This document shows, one piece after another, positions 8,638-16,564 of a stretch of 42,357 nucleotides of DNA (positions are counted from its first letter, which is position 1; each line of letters opens with the position of its first letter). Origin of the DNA: Bacillota bacterium (GTDB lineage Bacteria > Bacillota > Clostridia > Lachnospirales > Lachnospiraceae); assembly GCA_023392995.1 (NCBI GenBank), contig JAEWMZ010000010.1, positions 1 to 42,357 on the forward strand, read 5' to 3'. Made by a program: the position numbers and the translations under genes. The notes beneath the pieces were generated by a model. It was given only the letters and a program-made list of their open reading frames with translations, searched no databases and had not been told where the DNA came from.

Positions 8638-9183
8638 ATGATACGTTTTAAAGCCATGTTATATAATAACAGCACAGAAACAATGATTGGAGCAATTTTT
8701 GTAATTCCAATTATCATTTCATTTTTTTTAATCATTTTTTGGGATTTTGCAATTTTATATTACATAGTGGGAATTTGTTATATATGTCTTGCGATAATGA
8801 TTTTGCTTTCTCTAAAAAGGAGATTTAAATATAAGTATTTCACTATTTCTTACAGTAAAATTAGCACAAAGTATATTTGGATAAATCAGAATATAAGTCG
8901 CGGCAGATCAAAAGATAAATGTCCGCAATTTGAATTTTTAAGAGAGTTATCAAAGCTTAAAGAACAATTACCAAAAGACAAAGTATACTTGTGTTGTGCT
9001 CAAGAGCATATAGCTGAATTAATTAGAAAAGAATTTACCATCTTAGATGATTTTAAAGCATACGAAAAGGATCTTAAAAAACTAAAAAAGAAACTTAGGA
9101 ATAAAAAATGTAAAGATTGTTCAAAAAAGTGTTCACTCATGGATCATGAAAAAATTGCATTTTATGCTCTCAAGTTTATTTGA
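8638..9183 (+). CDS. Membrane-anchored protein with basic, Cys-containing tail
   Basis: This 181-aa protein is not one I recognise. Two hydrophobic segments at about 17-38 and 40-60 are followed by a soluble domain of about 110 residues with alternating Lys/Leu helices. A C-terminal CKDCSKKC cluster near 162-169 could bind a metal. The ATG has a good ribosome binding site (GGAAGGGG, six bases away). It sits alone, with a terminator-like hairpin straight after it. Low GC and small size suggest accessory DNA. Confidence 0.65.
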   Translation: MIRFKAMLYNNSTETMIGAIFVIPIIISFFLIIFWDFAILYYIVGICYICLAIMILLSLKRRFKYKYFTISYSKISTKYIWINQNISRGRSKDKCPQFEFLRELSKLKEQLPKDKVYLCCAQEHIAELIRKEFTILDDFKAYEKDLKKLKKKLRNKKCKDCSKKCSLMDHEKIAFYALKFI

Positions 9184-9195
9184 TTTTACTTCCGG

Positions 9196-9226
9196 CTATC
9201 ATATCATATTCGGTTGGTAGTTTTTT
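9196..9226 (+). terminator. Probable terminator after the 181-aa gene
   Basis: CTATCA (9196-9201) pairs with TGGTAG (9215-9220), with one wobble, followed by six Ts. The stem is short but well placed 13 bp after the stop codon. Confidence 0.55.
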
Positions 9227-9239
9227 ATTACATAAAACA

Positions 9240-9590
9240 TTAGCCCTGACAAGAATCAGAGCTAAATATAAATTGTTGATATAAGGTGTGAACGGAACTT
9301 ACTGTTACATCATCCTGGTACCACCCACCGCATTTCAGGCATGCATAACCATAGCGATTATTAATATCTTTTACTATGCTATCTATGTGCAGCACAGTAC
9401 TAAGTATGATGGTATGTCGATGTAGGATAAGCTTCCAGCTGTGGTCGCATGCTGCCAAAGCCTTATCGGTACAGAAAATGATAAGGCTATTATTAAGGCC
9501 AGTGCAAGGATCGTCCTTAATTAATATAAGTATTGAATTGTTGCAAAAAACAAGTAAATACAAATGCAAGGGATATGTAACGAGTGGCAT
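9240..9590 (-). CDS. Doubtful small protein with a CxxC motif
   Basis: This open frame of 116 codons lies 11 bp downstream of the beta-propeller gene on the same strand. It contains CLKCGGWY near residue 86 and a hydrophobic N-terminal third. The only Shine-Dalgarno-like sequence (GAGGG) overlaps the stop of the preceding gene and is about 18 bases from the ATG, so translation from that start is uncertain. I do not recognise the family. It could be a decayed gene end or a chance frame; an overlapping plus-strand frame here looks worse. Confidence 0.3.
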   Translation of the reverse strand: MPLVTYPLHLYLLVFCNNSILILIKDDPCTGLNNSLIIFCTDKALAACDHSWKLILHRHTIILSTVLHIDSIVKDINNRYGYACLKCGGWYQDDVTVSSVHTLYQQFIFSSDSCQG

Positions 9591-9601
9591 AAATTTATCG
9601 T

Positions 9602-10963
9602 TTATTCCCTCGTTACCCTCCAGATCACACCGGTATTCGGTAAGATATGGTTTAAATTATCCTTAGCGCTTATTCCCATGTCAACAATATACATTGCCTG
9701 ATCCGGACCAAAAGCTATGTCAGCCGGTCTGCCAAATCCCCCTTCATTCGTAATACTGCTCGGAAAGCCGGAGCGGTTAATTGCGAAGGTTGAGACACTT
9801 CCGGTCTTTATATCTAGTTTTGAAATTTTATGGCCCACTGCAGGATATTGCAGCGCTGCTAATTCATATGTTTTTGGAGTTACATTACCAAATTCCGCAA
9901 TATAGGCATTTCCAACCACACCAAAAGAGGAATAGGGATTGAAATCAAAGCCTATGATGGTTGAATCCGGTGCAAAAGTAGCAAAAGGTCTATTTGGAAT
10001 TCCTGGATGACAAGCCAGCAGAAACTCTGGCTGAACTCCTCCATCGGGCTTGAACCGCTCTAAAGTAACCGGTTCGCCACCTGCATAGTCCGGCCAGCCA
10101 TACCAGTAACCCTCATTTATTAATAGAAATTCGTCAGGGGCATTTGCGATTGGGCGGCTGCCACGAATATCAAATCCATTATTGGATACAAAAAGGCGTC
10201 CTCCACTGTCAAATTTCACATAGGCAGGACTTCTTAAGCCCCAGGCAACCAGCTCCAGCCCGGAACCATCCATATTTGCTCTCAGGACACTTCCAGAGGC
10301 TTTTATTATTCCTCTTCTTTTCTCAAAAGGAAGGTTGGCCTCTCCATAAGCAGAGAAAGCACCGGTAAAGGTGTTTTCCTTTACGGAAAGCAACATATTT
10401 TTGGTAATAAAGTTCTGTCCATTCAGAAGAACAAAATAGCCTGGATTATCGTGAAATAAGGGGGAGTCATATACCCATAAATTATCAGTACCTACAACCC
10501 CGGAATTGGTAGCTGTCCCCTGGCCGAAATACATTTTCCGATCTGTTCCAAAATCAACTCGGCTATTACTGTAATCACCATAGCTTGGTAAGCCTCGGAG
10601 TATATCTTGTCGGGATCCATTCTTTTTAATTACAGTAATGGTTCCTTTGTGTGAAATATAAAGATCCTCATTACGTCGATTCATCCCTGTTAATGGGGTA
10701 TAAAAATCTTCTGCTATAATTTCGAAAGCACTATTTACATAACGGGATATGCTGGGTTTCTCGGAGGTATAGCCGGAATTAGCAATTAATAGCTCGCCTG
10801 TTTCCGTGAAGAGAATACTGGTTGGAGCGTCAATTCCCTGTGCAAATGCTTCGATTTTATAGCCGGCTTCCATTAGAATACTATTAGGATTAATATAACG
10901 CGAATCATTTTCCGAGAGAGTGCAGGTGACTAATCTATTCCTATCATCCTTGTTCAAATACAC
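9602..10963 (-). CDS. Glucose/sorbosone dehydrogenase-like beta-propeller protein
   Basis: The 453-aa product resembles the PQQ-dependent soluble sugar dehydrogenase and NHL/SMP-30 beta-propeller group. Repeated blade-like motifs include APTSILFTETGELLIANSG, SPAYVKFDSGGRLFVSNNG, NEGYWYGWPDYAGGEPV and RPADIAFGPDQAMYIVDMG. The stretch GYWYGWPDYAGG is typical of this family. No signal peptide is visible, whereas many relatives are exported, so its location is unclear. I chose GTG 10963 because GGAGG lies eight bases upstream; the longer frame begins with a TTG inside that same site. Substrate and cofactor use cannot be read from the sequence. Confidence 0.75.
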   Translation of the reverse strand: MYLNKDDRNRLVTCTLSENDSRYINPNSILMEAGYKIEAFAQGIDAPTSILFTETGELLIANSGYTSEKPSISRYVNSAFEIIAEDFYTPLTGMNRRNEDLYISHKGTITVIKKNGSRQDILRGLPSYGDYSNSRVDFGTDRKMYFGQGTATNSGVVGTDNLWVYDSPLFHDNPGYFVLLNGQNFITKNMLLSVKENTFTGAFSAYGEANLPFEKRRGIIKASGSVLRANMDGSGLELVAWGLRSPAYVKFDSGGRLFVSNNGFDIRGSRPIANAPDEFLLINEGYWYGWPDYAGGEPVTLERFKPDGGVQPEFLLACHPGIPNRPFATFAPDSTIIGFDFNPYSSFGVVGNAYIAEFGNVTPKTYELAALQYPAVGHKISKLDIKTGSVSTFAINRSGFPSSITNEGGFGRPADIAFGPDQAMYIVDMGISAKDNLNHILPNTGVIWRVTRE

Positions 10964-11082
10964 ATAGAGACCCTCCAAATGTATTACTTTACTATAAATA
11001 TATTCAATGTACTTAAAAAAATTAAATAAAGTGTACTTTATTAAAACGATCTATGCTGAGTGAATGTTCCTGTGGTCAATCC

Positions 11083-11169
11083 TGTATACACAGTAGACAC
11101 TATTCCTTCGCTCCAACGCTTCCTTTGGGCTTAGCTTCCGCTTCGAAACAGGTGTCTGTTGTGTATACA
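11083..11169. repeat. Palindromic element with 18-bp inverted arms
   Basis: TGTATACACAGTAGACAC (11083-11100) and GTGTCTGTTGTGTATACA (11152-11169) are inverted repeats with two mismatches. The 51-bp core is pyrimidine-rich (CTTCGCTCCAACGCTTCC...). It lies between the divergent beta-propeller gene and trxA. It could be a short MITE or a structured element; it is too far upstream to be a simple trxA operator. Confidence 0.6.
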
Positions 11170-11307
11170 ATAGCTTCAGTTAATGAGTTTCACAAATACT
11201 TGCTATAGATATGTGTCAAGGGGGGATTGATTTTCTAATTATCTTAAACTATAAGAGGAGATACTGATAATTCTGGAAGAATATTGATGAAATTTAATAA
11301 ATAGCAC

Positions 11308-11336
11308 TTGACTATTTTTTATAAATGATGTATTGT
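11308..11336 (+). promoter_or_regulatory. Probable sigma-A promoter of trxA-trxB
   Basis: TTGACT (11308-11313) and TATTGT (11331-11336) are 17 bp apart. Downstream, two near-palindromes (TTGTATACA and TTGTAAACA) overlap or follow the -10 box. A 7-bp stem (TAACAAA...TTTGTTA) lies in the predicted leader. Either could be a control site. Confidence 0.6.
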
Positions 11337-11471
11337 ATACATATAAATTGTAAACAATATAATTTAACAAAACATATATAAAGCTTTGTTAGTTATATTA
11401 TTTTATAACATTAGTGTTTCAAGAAGGATAATTAATAAAAACTTCAATAAAATTTGAAAGGATGGCATACT

Positions 11472-11786
11472 ATGAAAATAACAGAGTTAAATGTAAATAA
11501 TTATGAATCAGAGGTTATGCAGTCGAACCAAACAGTATTGGTAGATTTTTGGGCTCCTTGGTGTGGACCATGTAAGATGCTGTCACCGATCGTAGATGAA
11601 ATATCAGAAGAGATTACAGATATAAAGGTCTGCAAAGTTAATGTGGATGAAGAAGGTGAACTAGCCAGAAAGTATAAAGTAATGACAATACCTACTCTAA
11701 TATTATTTAAGGAAGGGAATGCAGTAGCCACATCAATTGGCCTTAAGCCAAAGAACGCTATTGTCGATATGATCAGAAATGCTTGA
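11472..11786 (+). CDS. trxA: Thioredoxin
   Basis: This 104-aa cytosolic disulfide reductase has the active site WAPWCGPCKM near residues 26-35, the cis-Pro loop MTIPTLILF, and the usual thioredoxin length. ATG 11472 follows GAAAGGA; a TTG 18 bases earlier is in frame but would place the ribosome binding site inside the gene. trxB starts 36 bp after its stop, so the two form an operon of thioredoxin and its reductase. Confidence 0.96.
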   Translation: MKITELNVNNYESEVMQSNQTVLVDFWAPWCGPCKMLSPIVDEISEEITDIKVCKVNVDEEGELARKYKVMTIPTLILFKEGNAVATSIGLKPKNAIVDMIRNA

Positions 11787-11822
11787 TGTAAAATATTTGG
11801 AGATATAGGAAGGTGTGAGATA

Positions 11823-12725
11823 ATGTACGATATCATTATAGTTGGTGCGGGTACGGCAGGTTTATCTGCTGCAATCTATGGAGTAAGAGCCGGAAAAAAG
11901 GTGCTGGTTTTTGAGGCTGAGAATTACGGAGGGCAAATTATCAATACCCTTGAAATTGAAAATTACCCCGGAATTAAAAAGGTATCCGGATACGAATTTG
12001 CTACCAATCTTTATCAGCAAACCATTGACCTGGGAGCCGAGATCAAGTTTGAAAAAGTTATAAAAATACAAGCAGAAGAGGATGTGAAGAAGGTTGTTAC
12101 CGAGGGTGGTGAATATTTATCGAAAACCATTATTTTGGCAACCGGTGCTAAGAATCGACCTCTTGGGCTGGAGAAAGAAAAAGAACTGATTGGTAAAGGC
12201 ATCTCTTATTGTGCCACTTGTGATGGTGCATTTTATAAAGGAAAAGCAGTGGCTGTGAATGGCGGCGGAAACACCGCGTTAGAGGATGCGATCTTCTTGT
12301 CGGCCTACTGCAGTAAAGTTTATGTTATTCATAGAAGGGACATCTTCCGCGGAGAAGAGCGATTACTTCAATCTCTAAAGAATAAATCAAATGTTGAATT
12401 TGTACTTAATTCCAATATTACCGAATTAATCGGAGAAGAGGTTCTGGAAGGGGTTGTAGTTAAGGATACAAAGACAGACCAGGAGAAAACAATTTCCATC
12501 AGCGGATTATTTATTGCAATCGGTCAGGTGCCGAACAATTCAATCTTTAATAATTTAATCGAGCTGGATCAGAGCGGTTATATTGTTGGTAAAGAGGATT
12601 GTAGAACCAATGCGCAAGGGGTTTTTGTTGCAGGTGATACCAGAACGAAAAGCGTCAGGCAGCTTGCGACAGCTGCATCGGATGGAGCGATAGCAGGCTT
12701 GGCGGCTTGTGAGTATATTGGGTAA
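11823..12725 (+). CDS. trxB: Thioredoxin reductase (NADPH, low-Mr type)
   Basis: This 300-aa flavoprotein transfers electrons from NADPH to thioredoxin. It shows the FAD-binding GAGTAGLSAAIYG near the N-terminus, the redox-active pair in CATCDGAFYKG near residue 133, the NADPH-binding VNGGGNTALEDA, and the C-terminal FAD motif FVAGDTRTKSVRQLATAASD. The ATG follows AGGAAGGTGTGAGATA. The length is slightly short compared with about 305-320 aa in many relatives. It is paired with trxA and convergent with larC. Confidence 0.95.
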   Translation: MYDIIIVGAGTAGLSAAIYGVRAGKKVLVFEAENYGGQIINTLEIENYPGIKKVSGYEFATNLYQQTIDLGAEIKFEKVIKIQAEEDVKKVVTEGGEYLSKTIILATGAKNRPLGLEKEKELIGKGISYCATCDGAFYKGKAVAVNGGGNTALEDAIFLSAYCSKVYVIHRRDIFRGEERLLQSLKNKSNVEFVLNSNITELIGEEVLEGVVVKDTKTDQEKTISISGLFIAIGQVPNNSIFNNLIELDQSGYIVGKEDCRTNAQGVFVAGDTRTKSVRQLATAASDGAIAGLAACEYIG

Positions 12726-12797
12726 ATTAATAGTATGAAATGTAAAACATTTCACATCCAGTAATGAGTGACAATGTAATAGATTGAGTAAAACGAC

Positions 12798-12851
12798 AAA
12801 AATGCACCTCAAAAGGTTTGAATAATTAATTCTACCGCTTGGGGTGCATTT
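12798..12851 (-). terminator. Terminator for larC, between convergent trxB and larC
   Basis: AAATGCACC at 12800-12808 pairs with GGTGCATTT at 12843-12851, and pairing can extend further inward with mismatches. On the minus strand the stem is followed by TTTTT (plus-strand A-run 12798-12802), so it mainly ends larC transcription. On the plus strand it lacks a T-run but may still form. Confidence 0.7.
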
Positions 12852-12926
12852 CACTTAGCTTATGGTCGTAAATAAAAGTGCTAAAGTCATTTTTATGATT
12901 GCTTTTATTTTGTGTTGTTTTATATA

Positions 12927-14645
12927 CTATATATTGCTCTTAGCCAGACTCTTAATAAGTTCGTAAGTGGATAAATAATCTTGACCAGAGGATAGAGCAA
13001 GACGTTTCACATCTTCGTATTCCGGATAGTAGAAGATGTTGTCATTATAAGAACAGATCTTAACTCTTGCCTCTCCGTGAGGAGTTGTAATTATTCTGAT
13101 TTCACGTGGGAGCACAGTACGAACAGCTTCATGTCTGCGTATTCCAATAGTTGTAGTGTGAGTAAAGAGAACGCGTTCCATAACAGGAATATGTTCCTCG
13201 ATACAAATAATACCAATCATATAGGCGGGACGGCTCTTCTTCATAAAAATTGGAGTATAGTAGACGTCCTTGGCACCATTGTCAAATAGCAACTCCATGG
13301 TAAATGCCAATGCCTCGCCGGTACAATCATCTATATTCGCCTCCAGAACCCATACTTTATCGATGGAAGTAGAATTTATCATACTACTAGAGTGAAGCAG
13401 GGTAGTGCTGGAACCAGGTAGATCAGTAGTAGAGCTAAGCTGGGTAGTGCTGGATCCAGACTGAATAGTATTAAAGATAGGAAGAGTAGTATTAGAGCCG
13501 GATAGAGTAGTACATGAGCTACTATTATTTATTTCTGCAATACTGCTTGTTGTTAGCATATTATCTTTGGATTTATTCTCCAACTCTTCTACAAAGGTCT
13601 TTATTTCAAGATTAGATGCTTCCGGTTCTTCGATTAACATGGCACGCAAAATGCCACTTGCTCCTGAGTAATTTCGTTTACCAGCTCCTAAACCGATTTT
13701 GTGAATATGAAAATCCTTCGGTAAACTCTCTTTGGTTTTGAGAACTGCCACAATGGCCGCACCAGTAGGAGTAACCAGCTCACCTTGTACGTTAGTGATA
13801 TGAAGACGTAATTGATGCGTGGAAGAAATGTTTGCAACCGCCGGTACAGGAATTGGAAGAAGCCCATGCTGGCACATAATCTGACCCATTCCTTCGTACA
13901 ATTCTGATACAATTACATCTGTTATTTTTAAATTGTCAATGCAAATAGCTGCTGCGACGATATCCACAATGGAATCGATTGCGCCTACCTCATGAAAATG
14001 TACTTCCTCCAAAGGCTTTGCATGTGCTTTTGCTTCAGCTTCGGCAATAATGAGGAATATTTTCTTGGCAAGCTGTTTTGCCCGGGCTGAAATAGAAGAA
14101 TTATCAATAATGCCATTAATATCAATCAAATTGCGATGCTCGTGATGGCCTAGAACCAGATGGGGATTGGTATACTTGGCTAAAGGTGGACTGCTGGGTT
14201 TAATGTGGTGGTGAGATTTATCGTGCCGATGTGAGTGATCCTGGTGATGATGCTTATCTTGGTGAGTGGTTTTCTTGTTATGAGCATGACTGTGTTCTTG
14301 GATGTGCTCGTTATCGAGCGCGTGATTTTGTTCGTGGTTATGTTTGTGATTCTGTTCATAATTATGTTCATGGTTATGTTCGTGGTTATGTTCGTGATTA
14401 TGATCATTATAATGATCGTGGCTATGTTCATGATCTTCAGGATATTCTAGGATTACGTCAAAATCACAGGCGTCAATACTATTTTTTATCCTACGCCCAA
14501 TTTTAATTTGATAACCCTCCACGTTAAGGCTCTTAAGACCCTCCAATAAGACATTTTGATCTGCGCCTAGGTCTAGAAGAGCAGCTACGGTCATGTCTCC
14601 GCTGATACCGGAATAACATTCTAAATATAAAGTTTGATTCTTCAT
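12927..14645 (-). CDS. larC: LarC-type nickel insertion protein with His-rich insert
   Basis: LarC inserts nickel into the pyridinium dithiocarboxylate cofactor (NPN) of lactate racemase and related enzymes, using CTP. The N-terminal domain begins LYLECYSGISGDMTVAALLD and has VHFHEVGAIDSIVDIVAA and LVTPTGAAIVAVL. The C-terminal domain has VLEANIDDCTGEALAF and TTTIGIRRHEA. At 572 aa it is well above the usual 400 or so, because of a His/Asn/Glu-rich insert at residues 72-148 and a Ser/Thr/Asn-rich linker at about 352-428. It is a single unbroken frame, unlike the larC1/larC2 frameshift form. ATG 14645 has GAGG ten bases upstream. No larA, larB or larE is in the window. Confidence 0.9.
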   Translation of the reverse strand: MKNQTLYLECYSGISGDMTVAALLDLGADQNVLLEGLKSLNVEGYQIKIGRRIKNSIDACDFDVILEYPEDHEHSHDHYNDHNHEHNHEHNHEHNYEQNHKHNHEQNHALDNEHIQEHSHAHNKKTTHQDKHHHQDHSHRHDKSHHHIKPSSPPLAKYTNPHLVLGHHEHRNLIDINGIIDNSSISARAKQLAKKIFLIIAEAEAKAHAKPLEEVHFHEVGAIDSIVDIVAAAICIDNLKITDVIVSELYEGMGQIMCQHGLLPIPVPAVANISSTHQLRLHITNVQGELVTPTGAAIVAVLKTKESLPKDFHIHKIGLGAGKRNYSGASGILRAMLIEEPEASNLEIKTFVEELENKSKDNMLTTSSIAEINNSSSCTTLSGSNTTLPIFNTIQSGSSTTQLSSTTDLPGSSTTLLHSSSMINSTSIDKVWVLEANIDDCTGEALAFTMELLFDNGAKDVYYTPIFMKKSRPAYMIGIICIEEHIPVMERVLFTHTTTIGIRRHEAVRTVLPREIRIITTPHGEARVKICSYNDNIFYYPEYEDVKRLALSSGQDYLSTYELIKSLAKSNI

Positions 14646-14856
14646 CAAATTAAAACCTCACTTTCATTCTACAAGTCGAAATACTACACAACTAATATTA
14701 CGCTTACTATTTCTCTACTTAGTGTTATATTTAAGATAAAGTAGCATTGTTTGATAACATGATTGTGTCCTATCTTTGAAAGATTCATTTTCTCTAGACA
14801 AATTGGGTAAGTTAATAATAATTTTATATTATATACCTTGCATTATCACTTGCTAT

Positions 14857-14886
14857 ATTATATCATGGATTATCAGAAATAAGCAA
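14857..14886 (-). promoter_or_regulatory. Possible promoter of larC
   Basis: On the minus strand, TTGCTT (14886-14881) and TATAAT (14862-14857) are 18 bp apart. This would give larC a leader of about 200 nt. I do not see a NiCo riboswitch or another known riboswitch in that leader. Confidence 0.45.
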
Positions 14887-14955
14887 TTTATAGTGTAAAA
14901 TATAAGTGTTTTTACAAAAAATATACATAAAAAAGCAAAATTCGAGGATTTGATA

Positions 14956-14984
14956 TTTACAATCTAACCCAACCGTAGTATAAT
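14956..14984 (+). promoter_or_regulatory. Probable promoter of the zinc-ribbon-like gene
   Basis: TTTACA (14956-14961) and TATAAT (14979-14984) are separated by 17 bp, about 40 bp before the TTG start at 15025. Confidence 0.65.
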
Positions 14985-15024
14985 GACATAAATTAGAGAA
15001 CTGCATAGAGAGGGGAAATATAGC

Positions 15025-15270
15025 TTGTTAAAGATTTATATTTGTCCAGAATGTTATAATTATAGGATGGTATCCCGGAAACCTGACGCCATCTGTCTTC
15101 ATTGCGGAACAAAGTTAGAGAAATGTGATTTTGAATATGGAGCATATATGAAAATGACAGAGAATGAACGAGACGAGTATCGAGAAAATTATAAAAAGAG
15201 AATGTTGGCTTACGGTGAGAAAATTTTTAAAGTGCACTCCAAAGAAAATTCGGAAGGAACCTTTTTATAG
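15025..15270 (+). CDS. Small zinc-ribbon-like protein
   Basis: The 81-aa product has two pairs of cysteines, CPEC near residue 7 and CLHC near residue 24, spaced like a zinc ribbon. A basic and acidic helical tail follows. The function is unknown to me. The start is TTG, preceded by GAGAGGGGAAATA; no ATG gives a comparable frame. It has its own promoter and a strong terminator overlapping the stop codon, so it appears to be transcribed alone and marks the edge of the glycan locus. Confidence 0.7.
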   Translation: MLKIYICPECYNYRMVSRKPDAICLHCGTKLEKCDFEYGAYMKMTENERDEYRENYKKRMLAYGEKIFKVHSKENSEGTFL

Positions 15271-15304
15271 AAAATCGTTATTATTCTATAGTGAGGTTCT
15301 TTTT
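15257..15304 (+). terminator. Strong rho-independent terminator at the edge of the glycan locus
   Basis: GAACCTTTTTATAGAA (15257-15272) pairs with TTCTATAGTGAGGTTC (15284-15299) almost along its whole length, followed by TTTTT. The stem overlaps the stop of the 81-aa gene. It should insulate the polysaccharide locus from upstream transcription. Confidence 0.8.
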
Positions 15305-15433
15305 CATGTAATATACCAGATACTGTTAATTAAGAATGATATGAGAGTGAATTATTTATGCATGTAAATAAACATTAATCTCTATGAGGTTGGACTGCTA
15401 TATAGGATGAAATGAAAGACAAGGAGAATATCG

Positions 15434-15547
15434 ATGAATATATCAATCAAAGCAAAAAAGCGTTTTTGTAAGGATGAAATATTCCATTACAGTTATTTCA
15501 AGTGTCATATTTTACTGACAGATTATTATATGATAAATTTTAAATAA
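15434..15547 (+). CDS. Possible 37-aa leader ORF before the first glycosyltransferase
   Basis: An ATG at 15434 follows a very good ribosome binding site (AAGGAG, seven bases away) and gives 37 codons, basic at the N-terminus and rich in aromatic residues. Its TAA touches an in-frame ATG of the next gene (TAAATG at 15545-15550). It may be a translated leader or the remnant of a former first gene. No family is recognised. Confidence 0.35.
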   Translation: MNISIKAKKRFCKDEIFHYSYFKCHILLTDYYMINFK

Positions 15548-15562
15548 ATGAAGGAAAGTATG

Positions 15563-16510
15563 ATGAAAATTTCAGTAGTGATGGCAACTTATAATGGAGA
15601 GGCGTTTCTAAATGAGCAATTAGATTCAATATTAAAGCAAACATTGATGCCTGATGAAATATTAATTTGTGACGATTGTTCAAGTGATAATACATGGAGT
15701 ATATTAGAATCCTACCAAATAAGATATCCGGAACTAATACATATATATAGTAATAGAAAAAATATTGGATATGAAAAAAATTTTTTAAATTTGATTAAAA
15801 AAGTAAGTGGAGATATTACTTTTTTATCAGATCAAGATGATATATGGTATCCATATAAAATTGAGCGTATGTATCAAGTGTTTGAGCAAAATGCAAATAT
15901 ATTAACATTATCAGCAGCTTATGATTTGATTGACGAAGAAGGTGAAATCTTTCATGATATTCGTAATATAAAATTTAAAAATAATAAAAAATTAAAAAAA
16001 ATAGATTGGAAAGATTTTGTAATACATCCTAGATACCCAGGCATGTCAATGGCGGTTCGCCAACCTATTGTAATGCAATTATCTGAAATTGATTTAGTGA
16101 AGACTCCAGCTCATGACTGGTTGCTGAATTTAATAGCAGCTATGCGGGATGGAATGTATCTGTATGATAATGTACTTACTAGCTATCGACAGCATAAATA
16201 CAATTCCATTGGTTCTTCTGCTAATAGGAATATTGCTAGCAGTAAAGAGATGAGGATTTCAGTAATGAAAAATCTATTAAATACTTATGAATCTTTTTTG
16301 GAAATAGCAGAAAAGCAAGTATATGATATGAAAAAAAATGAATTAGCAAAATGCTTAATCAAAGTATGCAAAAAACGCTTAAAACTGTTTGAAGAAGAGA
16401 AAATAACCTCTTTGATATGCTGGGATATTTTAAATTATAGGTATCTTACAATGCGTAGTTTTTTTGGAGACTTGTATGTGGGCATTAAGATAAAGGCGGA
16501 AAAGAGGTAG
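15563..16510 (+). CDS. Family 2 glycosyltransferase (rhamnosyltransferase-like)
   Basis: This inverting GT-A enzyme of 315 aa should add a sugar from a nucleotide donor to the growing glycan at the cytoplasmic membrane face. It has the opening motif ISVVMATYNGEAFLNEQLDS, the nucleotide-binding Asp in ILICDDCSSDNT, the metal-binding FLSDQDDIWYP (DXD-like) near residue 95, and TPAHDWLLNLIA in the acceptor region. This pattern is common in rhamnosyltransferase-like GT2 enzymes of capsule loci. ATG 15563 is placed eight bases after AAGG; ATGs at 15548 and 15560 are also in frame. It is the first clear gene of the polysaccharide locus. Confidence 0.88.
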   Translation: MKISVVMATYNGEAFLNEQLDSILKQTLMPDEILICDDCSSDNTWSILESYQIRYPELIHIYSNRKNIGYEKNFLNLIKKVSGDITFLSDQDDIWYPYKIERMYQVFEQNANILTLSAAYDLIDEEGEIFHDIRNIKFKNNKKLKKIDWKDFVIHPRYPGMSMAVRQPIVMQLSEIDLVKTPAHDWLLNLIAAMRDGMYLYDNVLTSYRQHKYNSIGSSANRNIASSKEMRISVMKNLLNTYESFLEIAEKQVYDMKKNELAKCLIKVCKKRLKLFEEEKITSLICWDILNYRYLTMRSFFGDLYVGIKIKAEKR

Positions 16511-16516
16511 GACAAA

Positions 16517-16564
16517 ATGGAAGTTTACATTAATGCTTTGAACAGGGAACGAAAGGGTATATAA
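16517..16564 (+). CDS. Possible 15-codon mini-ORF abutting the epimerase start
   Basis: ATG at 16517, with GAGG about nine bases upstream, encodes 15 residues and ends in TAA directly before the ATG at 16565. It could couple translation of the epimerase or be the remnant of a lost gene. Weak evidence. Confidence 0.2.
   Translation: MEVYINALNRERKGI

Noticed and set aside
9376..9666. 96-codon plus-strand frame
   Set aside because: Overlaps the end of the beta-propeller gene in antisense, with no ribosome binding site.
14231..14506. Two overlapping plus-strand frames opposite the His-rich part of larC
   Set aside because: They are by-products of the repetitive His codons on the other strand; the Val/Met/Ile and Tyr/Val/Asp composition is an artefact.
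14646..14856. NiCo or other metal riboswitch in the larC leader
   Set aside because: I looked for conserved riboswitch-like G-rich helices and saw none; the leader is AT-rich.
15164..15367. 67-codon frame overlapping the zinc-ribbon-like gene
   Set aside because: It crosses the strong terminator and is a shifted shadow.
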